From assembly GCA_014905825.1 (NCBI GenBank), contig JACGCN010000005.1, positions 1,178,001-1,242,000 of the forward strand: a stretch of 64,000 nt of DNA, written 5' to 3'. The position numbers and the translations under genes are program-made. The number at the start of each line of letters is the position of its first letter. Position 1 is the first letter of the stretch. The stretch is from Lyophyllum atratum (lineage: Eukaryota; Basidiomycota; Agaricomycetes; Agaricales; Lyophyllaceae). The notes below the pieces were generated by a model, which was not told where the DNA came from, ran no database searches, and was given only the letters and a program-made list of their open reading frames with translations. Shown here piece after piece: positions 21,620 to 33,316 of the stretch.

Positions 21620-22149
21620 TTAGGCAGCCTCGATCTCTTTGATGTAGTTTTTTGACTCGTCGTCATCCACCTTTGCGAGGATCTAAAGGAGGATGTTGTC
21701 AAGAGCAAGACGCAAAGAAAATGCTCGACTTACCTCTAGCAGCTTCTCGACGTACTTGGCGTATGCGTCTTCCTGAGAGACACCCTTAACCTCTGTCCAT
21801 GCATCCCTGAAGTGTGATCGGTGTTAATGATCATATTGGGAGGCGAGATAAGATGATCGAACTAACCATTTCGCCTTACCCGCGAAGTCTAGCATGCCTG
21901 GGCGAGTGGTCTCGTTGTCTCCGAACTTCGCTGAACTCAAAATGAGCTCACAATTCTTGCAGAAGGTATGTGACGTTAACCTTGCTTGAAGTACTTATAA
22001 AACTGGAGGAAAGGCGGTTAGATCGTGACTTGGTCAAGCAGCGTGATTAGGCTTACATAGAGTTGTTCGTCGGTGGATGGCTTGATCTTGCCGTCCTTGG
22101 GAAGGCTTCCAATAATCGCGACGGCTTTGTCGAACTTTGCCTGACTCAT
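21620..22149 (-). CDS. Acyl-CoA-binding protein (ACBP)
   Basis: Five short exons (22149-22057, 22002-21981, 21930-21867, 21806-21734, 21682-21620) sum to 315 nt, a 104-residue protein, the expected ACBP size. The second exon is only 22 nt. Recognisable ACBP features are the N-terminal helix (SQAKFDKAVAIIGSLP), PSTDEQLYFYKYFKQAKFGD, then a Pro-Gly-hydrophobic loop, KAKWDAW and the C-terminal helix AYAKYVEKLLEIL. These form the four-helix pocket that binds long-chain acyl-CoA. ACBP buffers and delivers acyl-CoA made by the fatty acid synthase, encoded about 17 kb away in this window. It is divergent from the PH-domain gene across 552 bp. Confidence 0.93.
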
Positions 22150-22701
22150 GGTGGATATATGTAGAGAGAATGTAGTTGATCAACAAGATCAGCGTGTCGT
22201 TACCATCGATCATAAAGCTCCGCCCAAATAGGTCAGGCCTTCAGTTGGCTTTGTTAGGTCCAATGCTGGCCGAGGTCAACTTCACACATTCGTTACAGTC
22301 TTCACGACGCATGATAGTCGGAGCCTCGAAGGCGCCAAACTGGACATCTGCTTAGCTGGAGAACGTGGAGGAAGGAGTAGAAAGCGTTCTAGTACCGAAC
22401 TTGGGGTGCATCCAAATGACTTATAATTTTAAATAAACGGAATTTCCCACTGCCAATTGTCTACCCATTCATCCGCTCCAATACTTTCTTCCAGTAAATA
22501 TAATAACAGATTCGAAGGTTAATATTACAAGAGACAATGAATGGCAGAGTGGCCAGACACGGTCGCAGACGGCCGATCCCACGTGCAGAGGGGTAATTAA
22601 CCGGACTGTGAACTCGACTATAAACACCTCGACAAGCAGTCGAGTGGCTCTCGTCGTACCCCCAGCTGGGCATCGCCCCGCCCTGCTATCGTGCTACCAC
22701 A
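22150..22701. promoter_or_regulatory. Shared upstream region of the ACBP and PH-protein genes
   Basis: 552 bp between two divergent start codons. A CACGTG E-box lies at 22,580-22,585, 117 bp upstream of the PH-protein ATG. No reading frame of note is present. Its function as a bidirectional promoter is inferred from position only. Confidence 0.45.
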
Positions 22702-24317
22702 ATGCCTTCTGCTGCTCCGCCTTCGCCTCAAGAGATACATCGCAAGCTTTCAGTACATTCCGTTGCCAGAAGCGCTAAGGCGAGTCTTGTCGATCAATCT
22801 GACAAGCAGTCTCACAATTGACACAACTTGGTGATTCCTAGCCATCGACCATATCCACGTCCATAGATGCTGCAGTTTCCGGCACAGAGTCAGACTCAGA
22901 CTCCATCTTGTCTCCCAATATCATGAGTTCTCCTGGCCAGGGACTAAGTGGGAGCTTACATGGAGGCTCGTCCATGCAGCCTCCATTATCATCTATTGCA
23001 GAGCGGCGGTCTGGAAGTGGAGAGGATTCTGACGAGGAAGAGGAAGAGGAAGGTGGCTGGAAGGCGGCGGATATCAGGGGACGACCTCGCGACTCGGTGG
23101 ATGAGAGTGTAATCAAATCTGGATATCTGTGGAAGAAGGGTGAAAGACGGAAGGTGCGATCGACATTTCTCATGCGCCTTTTCTACTGAGACTGCCCCTG
23201 TAGACCTGGAAGAAACGTTGGTTCGTCTTGCGACCAGCTCATCTGGCATACTACAAGAATTCCGCTGAATACCAACTCCTCCGACTCTTGGAGCTTTCCG
23301 ACGTGCATTCCTGTACACAAGTTGCCCTCAAGCGTCATGATAATACGTTCGGCCTCGTCTCGCCTGTCCGGACATTTTACTTGCAAGCTAAGACGTCGGG
23401 TGAGGTGCAAGAATGGGTCCGGGCTATTGAAGAGGCCAGGCAGACTCTGACGGCCACCTCGACGCAAAACTCTGTCTCGAGTCCGATCCCGATCCCGACA
23501 CCGACACGAGGGTCGCCTTCCCACCTCCCTCCGCCCACCCCATCTCCCCCTTCCCATGGAGGTCGCGGTTACAACGTCACATCTTCCGACTCGGAAGATG
23601 CGTCGCCTAGCGAGCAACGCGTCCTTGCCGCATCTCAAGATCGACAGGTCTTGCCACCCTCTCCTACGAAACTGCAAGGGTCTGTTCCCAGGGACTCAGC
23701 AAAGATCATCCTCTCTGGTTATCTTATGAAATGTGGTTCAAAGCGCCGCAACTGGCGGAAACGATGGTTCGTCCTCACTGGGGAAAAGCTGGTCTATTCG
23801 GGGAGTCATATGGTGCGTCTCAATTAAAGACGAATTTTAGAGTTATTGAAGAATACCGTCATAGGACACCAAACCCCACCGACAGTTTTCGTTTTCGCAA
23901 ATATTGGACGCACTGGAGTATGATCTTCCTTCTCACCGCCATAATCCTGCTAGCCTCTCCTCGCCCATCGCAGCCTTACCTCCTTCAATTTCCCCTGCCT
24001 CGGATGCCGACGAGCTTCATGGGACTCACACCTTCAAAATCGTCACCACGAAGCGGACCCTTCTACTTTGTGCGCCAACAGAAGAGGACGAGATTAAATG
24101 GTTAGGTGCTGTCCGCGCGCTAATCGCCCGACGATCTGGGGCTGGGGCTGTGCCTGGAGAGCCAACATCGTACGCCATAACTTCTTCGCGGAGCGCTGAC
24201 AGTCAATCTTCCGCTATGCACGCCGGCGGTAGCGGGATCAAAAATAAAGTCCGTCGCCTTAGCGTCAGCGCTTCGGGTGGAACGATTCCGCAGGAAAGCG
24301 CCCAGGAGAGGCCTTAA
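22702..24317 (+). CDS. Tandem PH-domain protein (phosphoinositide-binding adaptor-like)
   Basis: Four exons: 22702 to about 22788, 22842-23153, 23204-23812 and 23865-24317, about 486 residues. The first intron's 5' end is uncertain (22753 or 22789; both keep the frame). An acidic Ser-rich N-terminus (SGEDSDEEEEEEGGW) precedes two PH domains. PH1 begins VIKSGYLWKKGERRK and continues after an intron with TWKKRWFVL, ending at EVQEWVRAIEEARQTL. PH2 begins ILSGYLMKCGSKRRNWRKRW and ends at EDEIKWLGAVRALIARR; an intron lies inside its second strand. The K-x-n-W-K/R-x-R-W-F-V-L basic motif for binding phosphoinositides is present in both. A Ser/Pro-rich linker separates them. The likely role is a membrane-recruited adaptor or lipid-binding protein; no catalytic domain is seen. 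Confidence 0.8.
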
Positions 24318-25249
24318 AGTCGGGAAGTCTCCCTCTTTCAAAAAAAAAATAACTGTACACCTCCTCTTTCCCCTCATATTTTACTGGACTCATATTCCCG
24401 TACTTTTGCGATACACCTCGTTTTCGACCGTCCATCCTTCCTATACTTCTTACTGTGGGCTCGTTCGCTGTATTCCCAAGCTCGTCTGTTAAACTCATAT
24501 TCCACTTGCATCATATCAGGACCCACATTCATTCAATGAGTCTTCTTTAATGGATCCTTGACTAGTAAGTAGCTGCTGTGTATCCTGACTGACCGACTTA
24601 TTCCCACCACCGCAGTCCCTGCTCGTTACCGCGAAGCGCGGAGTTGTGGGAACAAATTGAGCTGTTTTTGGCGAGAACTGACGGTCATCAGAATGGTTAC
24701 CGAGCCCCAAGCCCACAAAACAGAAACAAATCTCAAGACAATCCCGTAGTCAGCGGCCTCTTCGGTTGCTGACACCGATGTTTTTTTTACTTTCGGTAAG
24801 TGGGTCAGGGCTTGGGCCTGGTGGAATATTTATGGCAGGGCATGGTTGTGTGGCGCAGTGATTTGTTGGACCGGAGATGGAGGCTGAGTTGCTGAGTTGG
24901 CGGAGTCGAATGAATTGAATTGCCTCGTGGCGGTTCGCACAGCAGTGTTGTTCCCGATATGGGAAATCCGGTGGAACGAGTTGTCCGATCAGGACCCAGG
25001 ACACCCAGCTGTCATTTACACCCTTTCGATCAAATGTATTCTCACTCTGTGCACTTCCTGAAATCTCGTCTGTTCCTTCACCTTGGAATCAGTTCTCTAC
25101 TTATACCATTTCATGGCTCCTCCTCCCGTCTCGACCGCCATCTCCCCGCCCTCTTCTATCTAATTCCCGCTGTACTCTTGCTCTTCCGTCAACACGCTAT
25201 TCCTTGCTGTATCTCTTGCTTTCCAACACTGTATTCCATATAATCACCC
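24318..25249. other. Intergenic region between PH-protein and first Zn2Cys6 gene
   Basis: 932 bp holding the 3' end of the PH-protein gene (an A-rich tract at about 24,342-24,350 lies just after the stop) and the promoter of the regulator gene, which is C/T-rich near 25,060-25,200 as is common upstream of fungal start codons. No gene seen. Confidence 0.5.
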
Positions 25250-27392
25250 ATGCCCTCTGTAAAGACCAACTCCCCCGCCAAACGAGGCACCCCGAAGGCG
25301 AAGGGGGCTATCCGTGCCAAATCTGGTTGCTACACCTGCAGAATCCGTCGAAAGGTCGGCCCGATACAAGTCCCTTTGATAGCTGCACAGCTTCTCACAA
25401 CCTTGTGTGCCGCTTGACAGAAGTGCGACGAACAGCCTGACGGCTCAGGTCGCTGCCTGACCTGCGTTCGCCTAAGACTCGAATGCCTTGGTTTCGGCGC
25501 GAAGCGCCCTGAATGGTTGCGGGTGAGTGCCCAGACAACAGATATCGTACATTAGTTGACGGCGATGCGCCACACAAGGAGAGTCGCAATGTTACTGAGC
25601 TGCGCGAGAAGATCAAAGTATTTCTCGCCGCCCAGGGCATGATCAAGGGACATTCTGGGTCAGGCCCGCGCGGCTCTGAGAACGAGCAGCCAACGCTGCG
25701 CCTTGCGGAAGATTACAGCGACTCCTCTGCCAGTCCGCCAACCCCGACCTTGTCTCTTTCTGCTGACCCCATCCGCCATCACCACAACATCTCATCTATC
25801 CGTGATGATGCCTCCTGGAATATGGAGTCAGGATACGGACAATCAAGTCGGTCGCCCTCGAACTTTTCGAATACTTGTTACTTACCCCTTCTAGGCCTTT
25901 TCCCCACCTCTATGCGAGACAATTCACCTTTCTCTTCCCAAGGATCTCCTCACGACCAGACTTACCAACTATCCCCCCCTGTTGATTCTACTAGCTTATG
26001 TAAGACCCTGTATTAAATCATGTAATATATAGTACTCAACGTATGTTCTTATTCTCAGCGCCTGCGAACTTCAGTTCCTTCGGTCCGCTATACAGCCTCG
26101 CATTCGCAACTGATGATTATGGGATACTCGACAACACCGAGATCATGACTCCGTTCCCTCGAAATCCCTCTCCACATATGATGGAGATTATCGATCAGAT
26201 GGTACAACATTACAAAAAGAATGTCGTCTCCATCCAATATCTCTTTGCGGATGACGCTGTCCGCAGTCTGATCTGTGAGACTGTGTCGTCTCATGGCCGT
26301 TCGAGGGAAGCTGCCAGCCTCCTCGCATCCGTTCACTGGCAACGATTCGTGCGGCCAGATTTAATCGCCTTCCAGTCCGAAGAGACATTACGAAGGTTGA
26401 GAGACTTGCGATCCCTCCTTGAGTCACAGACCGTCGGCTCTGGAGATGCGATGGCCGCACTTCACGTTGTATCCTCGTATTTGTTCGACGGCGGCAGTGG
26501 ATCGTGGGACCAGTGGCTCCATGTCTCCTACCAATACGTCGACTTTCTCTTCCACAAGTACGGTGGTCCTTCGGAGGCACTCCTGAGGTGCAACGCGAAG
26601 GACGCCTTCATCATCAAGACATCAATATGGTTCGATGTACTGTCATCAGTGACCACCCAAGTACCCCCCCACTTCCTCTACGCTGTCCGGATCATGTTCA
26701 ATCCCAACCAAGCCCGAATCTGCGAGATTTCTTCTGAGGATCAGTCCTCAATGATGTCGCCTATGGGTTGTCACAACGCAGTTGTCTGGGCTTTGGCAGA
26801 GACATCCGATCTCTCCCACTGGAAGCAGGAGGAAATAAGAAGGGGTCGCCTCAGTATGCCCGCTCTGGTGAGGCGGGGGATGGTCATTGACGAATTCCTC
26901 GCACCGCCTTCCCCAGCAGAAACGTACGCAACCGGGGACATCCATGGATGTCGTGTTCTGGCCTCTGAAATATTCCGCTCTTCCGCTCGTCTCTACTTAC
27001 GAGCAGTGGTCTCGGGGGATCACCCTCATGTCCCCGAGATCAGAGAAAGCATGCAGGATACGATTGACTGCATGAATCGCCTGAATTTCTCCCCCGCTGA
27101 AGTCGTGGTGAATGACCAGAGGATGTCGCGGTCTGTCGTGCGGAACACCGTTTTTAGTTTCTTCATTTGCGGTGCATTTGCAGAGAAGCCAGAACATCGA
27201 GCCGTCATCAATGGCCTTTTAGATCGGGAGGGTGACGGAGCGGGAAATTGTGGCTCCATTCACCGCTTGCTGCAGTCCATGTGGGATACAAGGGACCGAA
27301 CGCGAAGAGCTCCCAACACAAAAGCAGCACAGCTTCCAGATGCTGTGAATTGGCGCAATATTCTATCGGAAGCAAAGATTCTTCTTGTCTGA
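25250..27392 (+). CDS. Zn2Cys6 fungal transcription factor, copy 1
   Basis: Four exons: 25250-25354, 25421-25522, 25579-25999 and 26059-27392, giving 653 residues with consistent phases. Near residues 27-53 is a Zn2Cys6 binuclear cluster, CYTCRIRRKKCDEQ then CLTCVRLRLEC, a DNA-binding module that reads CGG triplets. Intron 1 falls between RRK and KCDEQ, and intron 2 just after RPEWLR. The large C-terminal exon (about 440 residues) is helical and resembles the fungal-specific transcription factor domain Fungal_trans_2 (for example ICETVSSHGRSREAASLLAS, AVVWALAETSDLSHWKQEE). A Ser/Pro-rich region lies between. It is the tandem paralogue of the next gene and probably a nuclear regulator; its targets are unknown. 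Confidence 0.9.
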
Positions 27393-28395
27393 AATTCCCG
27401 ACAGCTGCCCCGCTTCCGTCATTCGAAATTGGTCTTGACATCTTCTGACAAGAAGGCTCTGCGAGCTACTTTGGCCCTTCATGAACGATACTCGCATAAT
27501 TTCACATCTCCCTCTGCTCATATATCTCACTCTGCTCATATATCTCACTCTATCATCACATACCTCATATACATGTCTTGCAGTATCACCCGTTGGATTA
27601 TAAACTAATGAAAGCCCACCGACGTACGATACATACGTCACCTTTACACCTGCCAAACAGGTTCCAACCGAATCGGAGGCTTATAAACGGAGACGGCAAC
27701 GCCACTTGGGCAAGGTCGCAACGCATGTCGTAGCCTGCACCGATTTCTAGGAATCGAGGCACAAGAAGCGGCTCAGCCATCAGCTAATGATGTAGGGAGG
27801 CACATGGATTCGTTCTAATTGAGATGCGAGCTTCTCGCTGGTTTACATAAGAGATGTCCAGTGGATTGTCAGGTTTAAGGAAGAATCGGAGGATGAGAGA
27901 GGCAAGGCGATGGGAGACAAGTCGATTATGCATGTGGGTGATGGGGTTGATGATGGGACGGAGCCAATGGATGACCGCGTCGCTTGCAACGAGAGTCCGA
28001 TGAGGAAGGGGTCAGTGAAGCGAACGGGCACTAACTCAGATTTGTGTGCACGATCCTAGGAATATGCCGATCACCCTGCCGGAGTTACAAACGACAGGGA
28101 ACTGACTACCTCCACCGGCTCACAAGAGAATTCATACATAGTCATGTCGTTCTTTCGTTCTCTCCACGTAGTCCTGTGGCCTCCTTGGTAACACTCCATC
28201 ACGCTGTCCCATCCTGTGCGTCTACTCGTGTCTTTTTATATCTTTATTTCCCCTTCACACACATCGGTGTCTGAACTCCCGCCTGTCCGACGCACCTTTC
28301 TACTTATCATCACGTACGCCAAATTCTGCCGACCGTTTTCTTAAAAGTTTGCCTCCCGTGCTTTTGAAACGTCCTGAGCGTTCCTTACACTACCG
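27393..28395. other. Intergenic region between the two Zn2Cys6 genes
   Basis: 1.0 kb, the promoter side of copy 2. Two perfect tandem copies of an 18-bp unit (TCTGCTCATATATCTCAC) lie at 27,513-27,548. No gene seen. Confidence 0.5.
27513..27548. repeat. Tandem duplication of an 18-bp unit
   Basis: TCTGCTCATATATCTCAC occurs twice back to back (27513-27530 and 27531-27548) without mismatch, just after the stop codon of Zn2Cys6 copy 1. It is probably slippage in the 3' untranslated region. Confidence 0.85.
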
Positions 28396-30909
28396 ATGGC
28401 CTACAGAAGCCAGAACGCCTCGCCCAGTGGAAGCCAGTCCCCCTCCGCCACCTCTTCCAACGTATCACCCGCCTCCCTGCCTGCATCCTTGGGCCCCATG
28501 GTCCCTGTGCCTGATGATATCGACTCCCCGTCTCGGAGTGCCCGCGGGACACCGAGCCGGCACCCAATTGACTTGCCTCGTATTCCCTCAGCAAGCAAAG
28601 GTGGTTGCTGGTCAGTGCTCGCGTCTAATTTGTCTCTTATCACTAACACATCATCACAGGACGTGTCGGTTGCGCCGAAAAGTATGCTTTTATTTTTTAC
28701 ACATCCAGAAAACGTCTAACAGATCCTCCCTTAGAAATGCGATGAGCAAAGAGAAGGCGACTCTTGCAGGACCTGCAGGCGTCTCACTATCAACTGCCTT
28801 GGCTGGGGCCCCAAGCGTCCCGAATGGATGCGGGTGAGCGATATAGATTCAACAAAAAACAATCGATATTAACCACTACAATAGGACAAACAAGCAGTGG
28901 AGGCCTACAAGGCCGACATCAAAGCACAGCTTACACGTGCAGGACTCATTCGGGGACAGCCACGCGCCTCACTAATCCATCATCATCCAGTGGTGCCGAC
29001 ACAAATCCGCCCGCAAGCGTACCCTCGCGCTTCCGCCCCCGACAGCAGCTCATCATCGCCACTCCATTTCGATCATCTTGACTACGGATATCGCTATGTG
29101 AGTACACCTCAAGAACAACATCACCGTCAAGATCACCACTTGATTCCCGGTATGCCCGGTACGTCGACCTCTGTCAATGTGCCGTGCAGTATGATTAACT
29201 CTGAATCGTACTCCTGAAGGGGCATCTAACTCCAGCTTTCATCCGATAACAGATCCGCTGTACACAGACGCAAGTCTAAATGCAATCGATCTACATACGA
29301 CGTTCAACTTCACGTATCCGCAGTCGATGACTCCATTATCATCATCGTCTTCACTCAGTGCAGATGTTGGCCTTGATTTTTCCCAATTGGGGACGTCACA
29401 AGCGCCGGGTGGTTTCGACTTTGATCTACGGCCACCCTCGCCCCCAGTCCCAGCTCCATCCATCGCTGGTCAAAACAATGTTCAAAGCGATCACGTCATC
29501 TACTACTTCGACAATGTGCGCAAGATCCAGCTGATATTTGCGGGGAATACTTTCACCAACGCCACATATTCGGTATGTTCATATCCTCGCATCGATTATA
29601 TCATTGCTCACCCCGATCTTAAAGATCATTGTACAGGAGCCGAGAGGAGCAGTAACAAACGCTGTGTGTGCATTAGCTAGTCTTCATTTTACACGGATGC
29701 GCGTCGCGCAGGGTCTGGAAGCACCAGACCCCAATCCAGAGCATTCAAATGCAACATATTTTCACGACGAGGCGTACTTTCAGCTGGACACCGCTAAACA
29801 ACTGCGCGGCACGTTCACCGAGAGCGAGGCAATCGCGGCCTTGCATCTCGTGTGCTACTCCCAACTATCTGGCGGGACCACCACCTGGCAGCCAGCCTTC
29901 GTTATGATGTGCGAATGGCTGACCCAAACGGGTCTGCTGACGGACGAGAACCCGGCCATCACACTGCACGCCATGTCTACAACAGCCCAGCTGCTTGTCA
30001 AGGCTACCCTTGTGAGTCTGGCGCCGTGGGTATTGACTGGGGCAGGACTAACGCAATAGTTCTGTAGTGGCTTGATACGTTCTCAAGTCTCACTCTTACC
30101 AGACCACCCAAGTATCTCAGGCTCCTCAAACGCTTGCTAGGCGAGCGAGGAGGATATTGGCCGGCAGTTGGGGACTCTGACGGCCTCCACTCGCTACGAA
30201 TGGATCTGTTGACAGGATGCCCTGACGAGGCCATGCTAGCACTGGCAGAGACTACCCAGCTCGCTTATTGGAAAGCCACCGAGCAACGAAACGGAACGTT
30301 AAGTTTCAGGGAGCTCGTCCGGCGAGGGGATGACATCGAGCAACGGCTTCGACAACACCACTCTAACGCCGCCGCGAACCTGGGTGACGTGGACCAAGCG
30401 CCATTGCATCCGAATCTGGTCCAGGCGGCGACCACGGAGCCTAGAATAACACGATTCCCAAGTGAGGAAGCACGACGCCTCGCTTCAAAAATTTTCTGCG
30501 AGGCGGCCGTGCTTTCCCTCCACACTGTGCTTAGTAACGCGAACCCGGGTACGTACCGTAAGGGTTGCATCATCTCCCCAACAAAGAGCCTAATCTCCTC
30601 CATATCACAGGCGTGCACGAGATCGGAGATTCTGTGGAGACAATAATTCATCTTCTTGATAAGTTGGGGTCCTCCGAGATCGACCGCACACTGGTATTCC
30701 CTATATGCCTCGCTGGGAGCATGTCGGATGATTCCAGTCGTCGGGACTTCTGCAAGGGAAGACTACAGCACCTCGATGGTAGCATTGGCAATCTAATGCA
30801 GACGCGCCTTGTGATGGAAGCAGTCTGGCAAAAACGTGATGTGAGCGGTGCGGCAGTTGATTTCCGAGAGACGATACGGGAAAGAGGATTGAACTTGCTC
30901 TTGATCTGA
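28396..30909 (+). CDS. Zn2Cys6 fungal transcription factor, copy 2
   Basis: Eight exons: 28396-28610, 28660-28681, 28735-28833, 28885-29158, 29220-29572, 29637-30011, 30068-30548 and 30611-30909, giving 705 residues with all phases matching. The Zn2Cys6 cluster is CWTCRLRRKKCDEQ then CRTCRRLTINC, followed by GWGPKRPEWMR. Introns sit between RRK and KCDEQ and right after RPEWMR, exactly where copy 1 has them. The C-terminal half is the same type of helical activation/regulatory domain as copy 1 (EAIAALHLVCYSQLSGGTTT, DEAMLALAETTQLAYWKATE), but it is split by introns that copy 1 lacks. Exon 2 is only 22 nt. A His- and Pro-rich linker separates the domains. Probably a nuclear DNA-binding regulator; targets unknown. 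Confidence 0.9.
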
Positions 30910-33316
30910 CGAAGGAGGATTGACTGATAGCTTGCTATTGCAAGCTCAGATACCTATAGGCCGGATGCGTCATTGCCATCGTTATACCCCATAAAATATC
31001 CGCAGTAATACTCACATAGCATCCCACAAGTCTGTATTTTTTATGCTAGCATCATCCACCTTTGTATCAGACGATTAATGATTGATCGACTCACCATGGT
31101 CGTTGCACACCACTATGTATGTAGAAAGGTGTACACATCGCCCATGAACGATGCAGATATCCTGAACGGTATACAGCAGTCGACAGCGCCAATTCTCGTC
31201 GATGCGGTTACCCATTGCTAAAACAGAACGAAATTATGAGGTTAAGTGTGAATGAGACGGCGGGATTGCTCACTAGGACAGTCGTATTGAGCCACGCAGC
31301 AATGAGAGCATCGCCTACTCCCTGCACAGCGGCCGTACTGGTTACAGCTAATGAAACTGCTTTATATCCCGGTAAGACCGGGAAATGGACTCGAGCAGTA
31401 ATGTCCGAACGATCGGGTGGGTGGCCATTGCTCCATGTTAAACAAAACATAAAGCCGACATGTAGATGAAGAGTAAGAACGCAAAGGAAAAGGCCTGGGT
31501 GTCATCCAAGGCAGGGGGGAATTCCGTAGGAAGTGGATGGTGGTCAAGTTTATGCCGGCCGTTGCGGGAAACAGGACGGTTGATGGAATATATCGCGGCG
31601 CGTGACTTGGACTTTTGACACAGAGACTCAGAGATGCGGATGGTGGTCTTTTTCCCTAGAAAAAGACGGGGGAAATGGCGGTAAAGATGGTGGTGTATGG
31701 GGAGAAAGGAGGCATGTTAACGAATGCTCCATCATCGTTCTTAAAGCCATAAGACTTCAATGGACGTATAGCCAGGAGTTGATCACGGGACCGGCTAAAC
31801 GACGCGTCGTTTAGCGGTTACCGATACCAACCGGTTACTACTCGGAGCTCCTCAGTGGGCGCTTGTCACTTTGTGACGGCTAGCCTCAGGCTATAGCTCA
31901 TTGCACGGCAACTAGTACTACCAGGCCGGAGCGCATCGCCAGTGGTTCTGGCCTCCCGTTCATTGTCGTGCCGATGTTTCACCTCTGCCTCGACTACAGG
32001 AACTCGTTGTGGCTTTTATCGGAACTTCAGTCAAGTTGGATTCCAGCATCATGGTCATGATTCTTGGCAACAGACTTCCGGGATGTTCAGTTATCGCTAT
32101 CGTTTATTCTTGTACCGCCCACTCCCACTTACTTCAACGACTTGTTCTTCTGGGCAGAAATCGCGTCTGTGACTCTGTGATTTGTCTGTGGTCTTCCCTT
32201 TTGGTCAGCCCTTCAACAGTCGATTCAAGACTGGCTGGCGACTCGATAGTCTGAAGGAGGCGTCCACCTTCTGGCAACGCATCTTGATTGACGGTAGCCT
32301 CTCCCACCCCCGAGACATGCCCTACTCTTACACGGAATTACTTCCCAAACGGTTCCACGATAATGACGATCTGCATGACGGCTACAATGAGTTCGTATTC
32401 CTGCTCCTCGTTTGCCATGTCCTGTCACGTCCAGGGGCTTGAAACTCGTTGATCTGAAGAAATAACACGACCGGGGAAATCTGAACGCGAAAAAAGACTC
32501 GTTCCCCACAAACTCCTCTTTACTTGAGATCCATGACAACAGTGTCAAGTCCGCTCTAAAAACAGTGAGTGTATCCAACTGCTATGTTATACTTCTCTGA
32601 CATTGTTACCACAGACTGACTGTTTGTCGATCATGATCAGAATTAGGGGACCTAACTATATGAAGACGCCTGCCACAACGTCAGAACCTACAGTACTCAA
32701 GCAAAACCCGATGGTAAGTCAACACTGACAGCGAGGGCTGACAGTCCGTGTCCTGTTTCAGTCCGAGTTTCAGGACTATCGTCTGCTTAGTAACATGTCT
32801 TCTGCATAGTTAATCAAGGAGTCAACGTGCAGTACTTCTAGGTAAGCGCGCCCAAGAACCCAAGTTTCGAAGGAATGATCTCTACATCTCCAGTGCTCAG
32901 GCTTGATCCTATCAGGGTTGTTCACGAATCTACTTAATTGCACATATGGAAAGCTAGGGAATTATAGGGAAGAGCCCTCGTGGTCCAACCGCCCAGGAAA
33001 TAGAGTAGCATGCATGTTTCGCGACACTTGATTTGAGCTAAAACACAATCAATTCAAGGACTCTACATCCTGACGTTGGGCGCGGAGATTAAGTCAATCA
33101 CGGATTGGTCCTAACCATATGTTTAGTTTGCTGTCGACCGGGTCCTATAGAAGTGGCTTAGGACGCACTTCCCATAAAGAGGGAGGGAAAATGCATTTAT
33201 TATATCATATCAAGAGCATAGGTAGGTAGGTGTCCATCGAGCTGATCATGACTATCCCGTAATATACATCATATAGGTAGGCTGTGATTGGGACCATAGG
33301 AGGTTTCTCCACGCCG
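30910..33316. other. 2.4-kb intergenic region between convergent genes
   Basis: Lies between the 3' ends of Zn2Cys6 copy 2 (+) and VTC4 (-). Only short frames without motifs are present. It contains the perfect 22-bp palindrome at 31,794-31,815. It could include remnants of mobile DNA, but none is recognisable by eye. Confidence 0.5.
31794..31815. repeat. Perfect 22-bp palindrome
   Basis: GCTAAACGACG followed directly by its reverse complement. With one bulged G the pairing extends to ACCG on the left and CGGT on the right, making a stem of about 30 nt in total. It lies in a stretch without genes. Confidence 0.9.

Noticed and set aside
23183..23677. 164-codon minus-strand frame over the PH-protein gene
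   Set aside because: It is antisense to the first PH domain, which has clear motifs and splice continuity on the plus strand.
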